Made by a program: the position numbers and the translations under genes. From an uncultured beta proteobacterium (GTDB taxonomy: Bacteria; Pseudomonadota; Gammaproteobacteria; Burkholderiales; Burkholderiaceae_C), in NCBI GenBank assembly GCA_903944555.1, contig CAJASG010000073.1:1-10003 (forward strand): a DNA stretch of 10,003 nt, written 5' to 3'. This document shows positions 1-6,470 of this stretch, in pieces. The stretch's first letter is position 1. Every line of letters starts with the position of its first letter. The notes under the pieces were generated by a model, which made no database searches, was not told the DNA's origin, and worked only from the letters and a program-made list of their open reading frames with translations.

Positions 1-33
1 CCAACGACTCTATTCCCGTATTCTGTCCACTGC

Positions 34-98
34 TCAGCGCCTGCGCCCAAAGTTGAGCTCACGGGTAGCAATCAGCGTTTCTGCCATGAAGCACCCCA
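34..98 (-). pseudogene. Remnant of a second DUF2721 gene (3' end only)
   Basis: On the minus strand this stretch reads GCFMAETLIATRELNFGRRR followed by TGA. The intact DUF2721 protein encoded at 883-1329 ends GCFMAETLIATRVLNFGRPR and stop, so 18 of 20 residues agree. At DNA level 33-97 matches 882-946 at about 56 of 65 bases by my count. Most differences inside codons are synonymous (for example GCA/GCG, GCT ACC/GCC ACG). The match stops a few codons upstream, and an in-frame TAG lies about nine codons before GCF, so no full gene is present. What is seen is the match; that it is a decayed paralogue rather than a small segmental duplication is inference. Bases 99-190 between this fragment and the DUF5710 gene show no feature I can support. 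Confidence 0.6.
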
Positions 99-190
99 GC
101 CAGTAGCCGCTTCTTTGATTCGACTAGACGGGCGCACCCAGAGCATGGTGCAGCAGAGGCTGTGCAGCTGGGGATGGACTCAATCAATGG

Positions 191-505
191 TCATGGTGTT
201 GGCTTAGTAGCGCTGTGCTCGCAATGCTCCCAGGGAAGAACCCTGCACCCACAGCTTGGCACTTCGACTGAGGGCTTGGTGATGACGCCCTGCGATTGCT
301 TTGCTGGCAGCTTGGATGGCGACTTCTGCGTTACTGCGTCACCGGACTCATCAGTCGCCGCGTCCAGATTTGGAATCCAGCGCATGAAAGGGGTGAGGTC
401 TGCCACATCGACGATGTACCAAACTTTCTTGGCACCGTCCCAACGGGCGCCCAGTGCCTTGACGGCATCTTTTTCTGCAAACGGGGTGACTAAGTTGATT
501 CTCAT
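191..505 (-). CDS. DUF5710 domain-containing small protein
   Basis: This gene encodes 104 residues with ATG at 505 and TGA at 191. Residues 1-45 carry the DUF5710 pattern: INLVTPFAEKDAVKALGARW, then a K-VWY block, then DLTPF-RW-P. Short domains of this type occur alone or attached to DNA-processing proteins, and their biochemical role is not established. Residues 50-82 are a polar, probably disordered linker. The C-terminus has C85 and C87, then H94, C95 and H97 (CGC...HCEH), which could bind a metal ion; this is inference. There is no signal peptide or membrane segment, so it is presumably cytoplasmic. The Shine-Dalgarno is poor (GGA about 12 bases upstream), but a GATAAT hexamer nearby might be a -10 element. 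It follows the 78-residue membrane protein gene by 53 bases on the same strand. The domain call is fairly secure; the function is unknown. Confidence 0.75.
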   Translation of the reverse strand: MRINLVTPFAEKDAVKALGARWDGAKKVWYIVDVADLTPFMRWIPNLDAATDESGDAVTQKSPSKLPAKQSQGVITKPSVEVPSCGCRVLPWEHCEHSATKPTP

Positions 506-558
506 CGTTTGAATTATCCGTGCTGGTCCAGCGATTGCACCGCACCGAACTGCCCCAC

Positions 559-795
559 CTACTCCTGCGGTTTCGCGGCTCGCACCTTAACCAACCGCCA
601 CACTCTGAGCGCCAGCAAGGCCAATGGAGCTGCATGGATGAAGAGGTCAAAGATATCCAAGGGACGGGTCAGCAAGCCTTGTGACAACATGCGCACTTTT
701 TCCACCAGATGCGGCTCCGGCGTAATGGGCGCCACGCCCATCCATGCTGCGACCAAGATCAGTAGTGGTAAGGGAATTTGATCAATCCACCGCAT
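559..795 (-). CDS. Small two-TM membrane protein, 78 aa
   Basis: This gene encodes 78 residues, with ATG at 795 preceded by a full AAGGAG Shine-Dalgarno four bases away (800-805), so the start is well supported. The N-terminal hydrophobic segment is at about residues 8-25 and a second lies at about 48-66, followed by a basic tail (RVWRLVKVRAAKP). The motif around residues 24-47 (APITPEPHLVEK, then RPLDIFDLFIHA) recalls short proteins annotated in Comamonadaceae as hypothetical or, misleadingly, RND transporter. It is far too small to be a transporter of that family. I infer an inner-membrane protein of unknown function. It lies 87 bases downstream of the DUF2721 gene and upstream of the DUF5710 gene, all on the same strand, and could share a transcript with either. 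Confidence 0.75.
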   Translation of the reverse strand: MRWIDQIPLPLLILVAAWMGVAPITPEPHLVEKVRMLSQGLLTRPLDIFDLFIHAAPLALLALRVWRLVKVRAAKPQE

Positions 796-817
796 ACAGC
801 TCCTTCATTTTTTCGAG

Positions 818-835
818 CACCGAACTTCACCGAAC
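818..835. repeat. Tandem 8-bp direct repeat CACCGAAC, 10-bp period
   Basis: The plus strand reads CACCGAAC at 818-825 and again at 828-835, separated by TT, giving a spacing of one helical turn. A third identical octamer lies at 543-550, upstream of the DUF5710 gene. The pair lies 23 bases before the start codon of the 78-residue protein gene. It could be a regulator-binding site or coincidence; no known operator is recognised. Confidence 0.3.
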
Positions 836-861
836 CAGCGCCCGCTATTCCCATGCAAACG

Positions 862-875
862 GCCTCGTATGAGGC
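862..875. other. Small perfect hairpin after the DUF2721 stop
   Basis: GCCTC-GTAT-GAGGC is a perfect 5-bp stem with a 4-base loop, seven bases beyond the DUF2721 stop codon. No T-run follows on the minus strand (the next bases are CGTTTGC), so it is not a convincing intrinsic terminator. It may be a 3'-end stabilising hairpin in the mRNA. Confidence 0.3.
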
Positions 876-882
876 TAAATAC

Positions 883-1329
883 TCAGCGCGGTCGCCCAAA
901 ATTGAGCACCCGCGTGGCAATCAGCGTTTCCGCCATGAAGCACCCCAAGGCCATCAGGAAACACACCACCCCAGCCAGGAAGCTGCCAATGGAGATTCGC
1001 AGCATCTGAAAATTGGTGGTCTCACCGAGAAACAGCACAATGATGGTGACGCCAATGAGGAATGAACACAAGGTGAGCAAACCAATGCTGCTGTTGGCCA
1101 ACAAACCGCGTGTTCGCAATTGGGCCAACTCAGCGTAGTCGTCCTCCACCGATTCGGGGTGGGTGTTCTTCTTGATGCGTTCTTCCAGCAAGCGGGCGCG
1201 GTCAATGATGCGGGCCAGCCGATTGACCACGGCGCCTATCATGCCCGACACTGCGGTCAGGAGAAAGACCGGTGCGACTGCCAGCTGAATGCCATGGGAT
1301 ACGGTGTCTGGATCGACAGGAAAGATCAT
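883..1329 (-). CDS. DUF2721 family membrane protein
   Basis: This gene encodes 148 residues from ATG at 1329. The reading frame extends seven codons further to a TTG at 1350, but that lies in the terminator T-tract. A GGAG Shine-Dalgarno (1337-1340) seven bases before ATG fixes the start. Three hydrophobic segments are visible at about residues 14-36, 79-102 and 110-132. Between the first and second lies a cytoplasmic-looking charged stretch with the family-type motif NRLARIIDRARLLEERI (37-53), followed by an acidic portion. This order and length match DUF2721 proteins, integral inner-membrane proteins of unknown function in many proteobacteria. The gene follows the tRNA-Phe terminator by only about 20 bases. 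Its extreme 3' end is duplicated at 34-98. The family call is good; no activity can be assigned. Confidence 0.85.
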   Translation of the reverse strand: MIFPVDPDTVSHGIQLAVAPVFLLTAVSGMIGAVVNRLARIIDRARLLEERIKKNTHPESVEDDYAELAQLRTRGLLANSSIGLLTLCSFLIGVTIIVLFLGETTNFQMLRISIGSFLAGVVCFLMALGCFMAETLIATRVLNFGRPR

Positions 1330-1336
1330 GGGGTGA

Positions 1337-1340
1337 CTCC
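1337..1340 (-). promoter_or_regulatory. Shine-Dalgarno GGAG deciding the DUF2721 start
   Basis: The minus strand reads GGAG-TCACCCC-ATG. This seven-base spacing supports the ATG at 1329 over the in-frame TTG at 1350. Confidence 0.7.
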
Positions 1341-1348
1341 AATCGGGC

Positions 1349-1376
1349 AAAAAAAAACGACCTTTTTGAGGCCGTT
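1349..1376 (-). terminator. Rho-independent terminator after tRNA-Phe
   Basis: On the minus strand AACGGCC (1376-1370) pairs with GGTCGTT (1362-1356) across a 7-base loop, with one G-U wobble. It is followed by a run of nine T (1357-1349, overlapping the last stem pairs). This is a typical intrinsic terminator for the transcript coming from tRNA-Phe. Its T-tract ends only about nine bases before the Shine-Dalgarno of the DUF2721 gene, so that gene depends on read-through or on a promoter lying inside or upstream of the hairpin. Confidence 0.8.
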
Positions 1377-1419
1377 CTTTTCTTTAGTTCTTACCGCGTT
1401 GTGGTGCGGCAGGAAATTT

Positions 1420-1495
1420 TGGTGGCCCGGGGCGGAATCGAACCACCGACACAAGGATTTTCAATCCTCTGCTCTACCGACTGAGCTACCAGGCC
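1420..1495 (-). tRNA. tRNA-Phe (anticodon GAA)
   Basis: This is a 76-base cloverleaf on the minus strand. The acceptor stem GGCCTGG pairs with CCGGGCC (one G-U), followed by discriminator A and an encoded CCA (1422-1420). The D arm GCTC/GAGC has loop AGTCGGTA. The anticodon stem GAGGA/TCCTT has loop TTGAAAA, with anticodon GAA at 1462-1460. The T arm GGTGG/CCGCC has loop TTCGATT. The sequence closely resembles the Escherichia coli tRNA-Phe from the D arm through the anticodon loop. It charges with phenylalanine and reads UUU and UUC. It lies 49 bases downstream of the response regulator gene, with its own promoter and terminator. No integrase or attachment-site repeat is seen next to it. Confidence 0.97.
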
Positions 1496-1505
1496 TAAGC
1501 CTCAA

Positions 1506-1514
1506 ATTATAGCA
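1506..1514 (-). promoter_or_regulatory. Extended -10 promoter (TGCTATAAT) for tRNA-Phe
   Basis: The minus strand carries a consensus TATAAT (1511-1506) with an upstream TG one base away, an extended -10 element. It lies ten bases before the tRNA 5' end, so transcription would start only a few bases upstream of the mature tRNA. No good -35 hexamer is visible at 16-18 bp spacing, which fits an extended -10 promoter. The element sits in the short gap after the response regulator gene. Confidence 0.65.
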
Positions 1515-1544
1515 GCAACATGCGCCTCGTTTTCTCGGGCTTCA

Positions 1545-2222
1545 TTAAGTTCCACTGCGCTTGCCACGCGTCAGATCAACACCTAGCTGCTTGAGCTTAC
1601 GATACAGGTGCGTTCGCTCCAATCCCGTCTTTTCTGCCACCCGCGTCATCGATCCATTTTCTTTGGCGAGATGGTATTCAAAATAGGCCTTTTCGAATTC
1701 ATCCCGTGCTTCGCGCAGTGGTTTATCCAGCAAGAAATTCTGGTTGGATGGTGGGCCAGCGTCGATGCTCACCGAGACATGCACCTGCTTGCTTTCCATG
1801 GACAACATCGGGGACATTGATGGCAGTGGTGTCACAGCCACCAGTGGCTTGCTCAAGTTGCCTCGGGACAGGCCTTGTTCGACGGCCTTCAATAACTTTT
1901 GAAGGGTGACGGGTTTTTCCAGAAAGGCCATTGCGCCAATTTTGGTAGCCTCCACTGCGGTGTCGATGGTAGCGTGTCCACTCATCATGATGACCGGCAT
2001 CGTGAGGGCCCCGGTGGTAGACCATTCCTTGAGTAAGGTAACGCCGTCCGTGTCTGGCATCCAAATATCCAACAAAACCAAATCGGGTCTCTCGCGCAAG
2101 CGCGCAACGCGCGCTTGCGCCGCGTTCTCGGCAAGCTCTACATTGTGCCCCTCGTCATTGAGGATTTCCCAGAGCAAATCCCGAATGCCGTGCTCGTCGT
2201 CAACAACCAGAATGTTTGCCAT
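1545..2222 (-). CDS. ntrX: NtrX-like response regulator lacking the AAA+ domain
   Basis: This gene encodes 225 residues. Residues 1-118 form a receiver domain with acidic pocket D8/D9, phosphoacceptor D52 (in LLDIWMPDTDG), S81 and K103 (EKP). Residues about 119-167 are a Ser/Pro/Met-rich linker. Residues about 176-215 form a Fis-type helix-turn-helix (FEKAYFEYHL, then VAEKTGLERTHLYRKLKQLG), the usual C-terminus of NtrX proteins. The roughly 240-residue sigma-54-interacting AAA+ ATPase domain of full-length NtrX/NtrC is absent, with no Walker A and no GAFTGA. It should therefore bind DNA after phosphorylation but not activate sigma-54 polymerase; its layout resembles RegA/PrrA. It follows the NtrY-like kinase by 38 bases, so that kinase is its likely partner. 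The Shine-Dalgarno is weak (AGGGA about 13 bases away). Domain assignment is secure; the regulon is unknown. Confidence 0.9.
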   Translation of the reverse strand: MANILVVDDEHGIRDLLWEILNDEGHNVELAENAAQARVARLRERPDLVLLDIWMPDTDGVTLLKEWSTTGALTMPVIMMSGHATIDTAVEATKIGAMAFLEKPVTLQKLLKAVEQGLSRGNLSKPLVAVTPLPSMSPMLSMESKQVHVSVSIDAGPPSNQNFLLDKPLREARDEFEKAYFEYHLAKENGSMTRVAEKTGLERTHLYRKLKQLGVDLTRGKRSGT

Positions 2223-2260
2223 GATTTATTTGCGATCCCTTTGGTGCCGATGTTTCGCAC

Positions 2261-4549
2261 TCAAGTCCGAGTGCTGTGGTCGACGGCCAATGATAACGAT
2301 ACTTGCGCACCCGTCACGACGCCGTCTTCCACCCTGTTTGCAATGTCAACCCTGGTGCCGTGCTCGTCGGCAATTTTTTTCACCACAGCCAACCCCAACC
2401 CGGTTCCCCGGGCCTTCGTCGTCACATAGGGCTCAAAGGCCCGTTTAAGAATGTGCTCAGGGAACCCCGTCCCGCGGTCAATCACACTCAGGCGCACCCT
2501 ATCCACCGTTGGCTGCCACTGGGTGCGTAACACAATGCTTGCATCCCCGTCCAGATCAATGGCCGTCGTTTCGCTGGCATCCTGGGCATTTTGAACTAGG
2601 TTATGGATGACCTGCCGTAACTGCTGGGCATCTCCATGCACCAAGGGGCAATGCGGGTCCAGCTCCAGACGAACGGGAACCACGCTACTGTCGGAGTCGT
2701 ACAGCTGCATGACATCCAGAACCATTGCGTTCAAATCTACCGGCTTCAATTCAGCAGCCGGTAGTCGCGCGTAATCACGAAACTCATTGACCAGTCGCTT
2801 CATCGCGTCAACTTGGTCCACAATAGTTTTTACGGACTTCACCAAGATGGCCTGCTCAGACGGTTGCAGTTTGCCGCTGAGTTTCATCTCCAGCCGCTCT
2901 GCGGACAATTGGATCGGCGTCAATGGATTTTTGATCTCATGCGCCAGTCGCCTGGCAACCTCGCCCCATGCTTGAGCCCGCTGGGCGGACACAATTTCGG
3001 AGATGTCGTCAAACACCAGCAACCACGCATTCTCAGGTAATTTCGCGCCGCGAGCGACCAATGTCACGGCCCGCTCAAATGGACTACTCAGGGACGTTTG
3101 ACCGCCCCCCCCCAATTGAAACGATTGCTGCCAATGGTCTGAGTCCATGTCACCACCGTGCGCCAAAAACTCAGCAAACTGCCGCTGAACATCACGGCCA
3201 AAATCGCGGAGCCCATCCACATCTTCCAGTTTTTGACCGTCGTACGCGCTTAAGGACACGCCAAGTATGCGTGCCGCCCCAGGATTTGAGGAACGGATTT
3301 CACCATGTTCACCCAACACAATTACACCTGCCGTCAAGTTATCCAAAATAGTCTGCAAGTTCGCGCGAGCCGCATCTACGCGAGCCATGCTTTGCTGCAC
3401 GGTTTGACGGGCTTCAGCCAATTGCTCCGTCATGGAGGCAAAGGCGCGCGTCAGTCCAACCAATTCATCTTTCCCTTCCATCGCTAATTTTGGTGTCAAG
3501 TCTCCCGACGCGACCTGGCTCACGCCTTCTGCGAGCGTGAGCAGTGGCCGGGCGATCTGGTTTCCAAGAATAACGGCCAACAATACTGCTCCGAAAACGG
3601 CCAAGAACAGACTGAGGGTTAACGTACCGATGTACATGCGCTTGAGCCCACCACGGGACAGCGCACGCTCCTGGTACTCGCGATAAGCGCCCTCGACCGC
3701 CAAGGCGTTTGCAACCAGATGGGTGGGCAACGCGCGCGATACTAACAAATACCGCTGCTCAGGCAGCAAACCTAGCGCCCCACTGGAGAGCGGCAGCAGC
3801 ACCTTGATGCGGGCAGGGGTCTGTGTCCCCGCTGTAGCCTCCTCCAGGCCTTCGACCCAAGACAGCGAACGATCAGCTTTGGCAGATCGAAGCTGACTGG
3901 ACGTGGGTTTGTCTGGGTTCAACTGGAATCGTGTCTCTCCCGCGCTGGCCACCAGATGACCCGCAGCGGACCAAACTGCAACTTCTGAAGCCCCAAGCTG
4001 GTCCACCATACGTCCCAGTAATACACTCGTCATGGCGTCAGGGCTTTCTGAAAGCTGCCCGGCCGCCACACGTGATTTCACAAGGAGATCATCGGAAAGC
4101 GCATCCAAAGTCACCCGACCGAGATTTAAGCCCGCCTCCAGAGCACCTTCCACTTTGACATCAAACCAAGTTTCAATGGACCGTGACACAAATTGATAGG
4201 ACACACCGTAGATCAGCACCCCGGGCGCCAAACCAACCAATGCAAAAATAGTCGCAAGTTTGACCAAAAGACGACTGCCAAATTTACCTTGGCGCAACCG
4301 TTTTACCAATCGGTAGCCGACCCAAAGAACCGCGACTAACAACAGGGAAGCAACCACCACATTGATCGTAAATAACCAAGCGTAATTGCGCTCATACAGC
4401 TCGCGATTATTCGTCGCCTGTGTTAGCAAGAAGAGCAAAATCAAGCCGATCACAACGATGATTGCCGCGCCCGCCCCTACGGTCCGACGCAGCGTACGGG
4501 AATTTCCCTGCGTCGTTAGGCTGGCTCCAGCGATATGCGGGATCTTCAT
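2261..4549 (-). CDS. ntrY: NtrY-like membrane sensor histidine kinase
   Basis: This gene encodes 762 residues. Transmembrane segments lie at about 24-43, 57-79, 96-117 and 305-328. Residues 118-304 form a periplasmic sensor region. A HAMP linker (QIARPLLTLAEGV onward, about 330-380) follows, then a PAS domain (about 393-515, starting LQTILDNLTAGVIVL), then the kinase core. The core has H-box LAHEIKNPLTP with phosphorylatable H537, N-box HNLVQNAQDAS (N650, N654), G1 DRGTG (691-695) and G2 GTGLGL (715-720). This is the NtrY arrangement, a kinase that autophosphorylates and passes phosphate to NtrX; in relatives it affects nitrogen or respiratory/redox genes. The ATG at 4549 overlaps the stop of the DUF4390 gene as ATGA, implying translational coupling. 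A run of nine G (3105-3113 on the plus strand as C) encodes Gly480-482, between PAS and H-box. The stimulus cannot be read from sequence. Confidence 0.92.
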   Translation of the reverse strand: MKIPHIAGASLTTQGNSRTLRRTVGAGAAIIVVIGLILLFLLTQATNNRELYERNYAWLFTINVVVASLLLVAVLWVGYRLVKRLRQGKFGSRLLVKLATIFALVGLAPGVLIYGVSYQFVSRSIETWFDVKVEGALEAGLNLGRVTLDALSDDLLVKSRVAAGQLSESPDAMTSVLLGRMVDQLGASEVAVWSAAGHLVASAGETRFQLNPDKPTSSQLRSAKADRSLSWVEGLEEATAGTQTPARIKVLLPLSSGALGLLPEQRYLLVSRALPTHLVANALAVEGAYREYQERALSRGGLKRMYIGTLTLSLFLAVFGAVLLAVILGNQIARPLLTLAEGVSQVASGDLTPKLAMEGKDELVGLTRAFASMTEQLAEARQTVQQSMARVDAARANLQTILDNLTAGVIVLGEHGEIRSSNPGAARILGVSLSAYDGQKLEDVDGLRDFGRDVQRQFAEFLAHGGDMDSDHWQQSFQLGGGGQTSLSSPFERAVTLVARGAKLPENAWLLVFDDISEIVSAQRAQAWGEVARRLAHEIKNPLTPIQLSAERLEMKLSGKLQPSEQAILVKSVKTIVDQVDAMKRLVNEFRDYARLPAAELKPVDLNAMVLDVMQLYDSDSSVVPVRLELDPHCPLVHGDAQQLRQVIHNLVQNAQDASETTAIDLDGDASIVLRTQWQPTVDRVRLSVIDRGTGFPEHILKRAFEPYVTTKARGTGLGLAVVKKIADEHGTRVDIANRVEDGVVTGAQVSLSLAVDHSTRT

Positions 4550-5175
4550 TTAACTGGGTCTAACGACAGCAGAGTGTCGAGGTTCACCGCAACATTCCAG
4601 TCGTTTTGCCCCAAGGCGCCAATTTGGAATGGAAGTGGCAATTGACTTAAGTCCAAACGAAATCGAAATTCCACCCTGTATTTGGTTGCCGCATCCAGAT
4701 CCGCTGCATCCGCAATTTTCCATCGCGAAATCCGTTTCGCAATGGCGAGCGCTTGAGGCAATGAGTCGAAATTCTGATTGAGCGCGAGTCCGAGACTCCC
4801 TCCCTTAATGGCGCCGGACGTCACGGTGAGCCGCCAGCGGCGGGTTAGTGGCTGATAGGCAAGGCGAAGATGACGTTCTGCCGTTGCGATTTTCTTGTCA
4901 TACCAGTACCAACGTTCACGCAAGATGCCCGCTTCGGCGATGAAAAATAATGGCAATCCTTTTTGCAGCGCATCTTCCACCGCTTGGGGCAGCTCCAACT
5001 GAACTTGTGCAGACAGCAAAATTTCCTCATCCGCTCGCTCCACTCTCAGCTGCGAGAGTTCCCCAGATCCCTGCGCCTGCGCAAGCCCTGCAAGGAGCAA
5101 CAGGACGCATGTAAGCAGCCTGAATCCAACCCGGTCAGGCCATCTGCTTTTGAAACAACGCGTAATAGAATCCAT
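4546..5175 (-). CDS. DUF4390 domain-containing exported protein
   Basis: I choose ATG at 5175, giving 209 residues. The open frame continues upstream to 5280 but only inside rsmB. From this start the protein has a classic signal peptide: basic n-region (R6, K9, R11, R15), hydrophobic core at about 18-31 (LLTCVLLLLAG) and likely cleavage after AQA at residue 34, with no lipobox at the cleavage point. The mature part, with ELPQAVEDALQKGLPLFF, an RERWYWYDK block and the C-terminal FRLDLSQLPLPFQIGAL, fits DUF4390, a periplasmic family of unknown function. The family is commonly found between rsmB and ntrY in betaproteobacteria. It overlaps the rsmB 3' end by 41 bases and the ntrY start by ATGA. 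Coupling to the kinase suggests a role linked to its periplasmic sensing domain, but this is inference. The Shine-Dalgarno is weak. Confidence 0.82.
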   Translation of the reverse strand: MDSITRCFKSRWPDRVGFRLLTCVLLLLAGLAQAQGSGELSQLRVERADEEILLSAQVQLELPQAVEDALQKGLPLFFIAEAGILRERWYWYDKKIATAERHLRLAYQPLTRRWRLTVTSGAIKGGSLGLALNQNFDSLPQALAIAKRISRWKIADAADLDAATKYRVEFRFRLDLSQLPLPFQIGALGQNDWNVAVNLDTLLSLDPVK

Positions 5176-6463
5176 CGTAATCACTTGGCTGATTGTCCGG
5201 GACCTCACCGGGATTGGCGTGTGTTCCGGGCAATAAATGTCCTGGGGACGGCAGCAAACCCGCATCAGTGTTGTGCGCAAGAAACGTTTTTACCTGACCA
5301 CCGCCCTCCGCAAGAAAGATGGAGCAAGTGCAGTACAGCAAGCGCCCGCCCGGGCGCACGAGGGCCCATAGGGTTTGCAGCATTTTCTGCTGCAACGCGG
5401 CCAACTGGTCAACATCGGACTCCCGGCGAAGCCACCGCACATCCGGATGGCGGCGAACGATTCCAGACGCAGTGCATGGGGCATCGAGCAATATCGCATC
5501 GTATGGTTGTCCATCCCACCAGTCTTGAGGCTTAAGCGCATCGGCAGTGAGAACACGTACCGGGAGGTTCAGGCGCGTGATGTTCTGGTTGATACGAACG
5601 CAGCGGCGCGGATCGACCTCAAGCGCGGTGACCTCCCCCTCTGTCAACTCCAATAGATGCCCAGTTTTTCCACCGGGTGCGGCACAGGCATCCAAAACGC
5701 GCAACTTGCGATTACTTTGTAATATCCCATTCAACAGAAGAGGTGCAGCCAACTGTGCGGCCGCGTCCTGCACGGACACCAGTCCGTCATCAAAACCAGG
5801 AAGACTTTGCACGGAAACTGGATGTTCAAGAATGATGGCACTTGCTCCAAAAATTCTGCCAACAATTCCCGCCCTCAACAATGCCTGCAGATAGTCATTG
5901 GGGGTGATTTTTCGCACATTGACGCGCAGTGTCATGGGGGCATGTGTGTTGGCCATGGCCAGAATGTCGCGCCATTGTTGAGGCCGCTCCCGCTGCACAC
6001 GCTCAACCCACCATTTCGGATGGTTCCACAACGCGACTGAGTCAGCGTCCGTTTTGGCAACCAGTGCATCACGTTCCCGCAAAAAACGGCGCAAGCAGGC
6101 ATTGACAAAATTCGCTTGCGCCCTGGCGGATGCGCTACGTTTGGCGGCCTCCACTGTTTGATTCACCAGAGTATGCACATCGTATGGGGCGTCGGCATCA
6201 CACCATGCAAGAGCCAAGGCAACGCACAACAATGCATCAGCAGCGGGCGGCGGAGACTTTAACGCCAGTTCTCGCCGCAGCGCTTCGGCCCGGCCAAGAT
6301 TGCGCCATACGTGGAAGGCCAAGGCCTGCACTCCGGGTCGCAACTCTGTAGGAACTTCTTCGATTGCAGCGGTTCCAGAAAGGCCGGTACGCACCGACTG
6401 AATAACCGCGGCAGTGGACTGCAACTGACGCCACAAAGGTACTCGTTCTTCAATTTTATTCAT
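5135..6463 (-). CDS. rsmB: 16S rRNA (cytosine-967-C5) methyltransferase RsmB
   Basis: I choose ATG at 6463 (442 residues), seven bases after the stop of the LemA-like gene. An in-frame GTG at 6487 would add eight residues, and neither start has a clear Shine-Dalgarno. Residues about 1-135 are the NusB-like RNA-binding domain (LWRQLQSTAAVI, then ANFVNACLRRFLRER). The rest is a Rossmann-fold methyltransferase with S-adenosylmethionine motif DACAAPGGKT (258-267), acidic motif ALEVDP (280-285), motif IV LDAPCTASG (C330) and motif VI CTCS (C380, the expected catalytic cysteine). It ends with the expected YDGFYYALF. Known function: RsmB makes m5C967 in 16S rRNA of the small subunit, in the cytoplasm. 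Length agrees with the E. coli enzyme (429 residues). It overlaps the DUF4390 gene by 41 bases in the same operon. Confidence 0.96.
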   Translation of the reverse strand: MNKIEERVPLWRQLQSTAAVIQSVRTGLSGTAAIEEVPTELRPGVQALAFHVWRNLGRAEALRRELALKSPPPAADALLCVALALAWCDADAPYDVHTLVNQTVEAAKRSASARAQANFVNACLRRFLRERDALVAKTDADSVALWNHPKWWVERVQRERPQQWRDILAMANTHAPMTLRVNVRKITPNDYLQALLRAGIVGRIFGASAIILEHPVSVQSLPGFDDGLVSVQDAAAQLAAPLLLNGILQSNRKLRVLDACAAPGGKTGHLLELTEGEVTALEVDPRRCVRINQNITRLNLPVRVLTADALKPQDWWDGQPYDAILLDAPCTASGIVRRHPDVRWLRRESDVDQLAALQQKMLQTLWALVRPGGRLLYCTCSIFLAEGGGQVKTFLAHNTDAGLLPSPGHLLPGTHANPGEVPDNQPSDYDGFYYALFQKQMA

Positions 6464-6470
6464 AGTGACA

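Noticed and set aside
351..650. Overlapping minus-strand open frame of 99 codons across the DUF5710 and 78-residue genes
   Set aside because: It is rich in Arg, Cys and Trp, has no domain or ribosome-binding site, and conflicts with two better-supported genes.
782..808. Nine-codon minus-strand mini ORF (MKELYAVD, stop) overlapping the start of the 78-residue protein gene
   Set aside because: It contains the Shine-Dalgarno AAGGAG of the real gene and has no good ribosome-binding site of its own; length and content are compatible with chance.
1330..1350. Longer DUF2721 start at the TTG at 1350
   Set aside because: That codon is in the terminator T-tract and has no ribosome-binding site; the ATG at 1329 has GGAG seven bases upstream.
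1420..1495. tRNA-Phe as an integration site for a mobile element
   Set aside because: No integrase, no direct repeat of the tRNA 3' end and no composition break are seen; the flanking genes look chromosomal.
1515..1544. Possible terminator after the response regulator gene
   Set aside because: Only a weak imperfect GCCCGAG...CGAGGC pairing and no T-run follow; the gap is better explained by the tRNA promoter.
5176..5280. Longer start for the DUF4390 protein at 5280
   Set aside because: The extra 35 codons lie entirely within rsmB in another frame and would put non-hydrophobic sequence ahead of a clear signal peptide.
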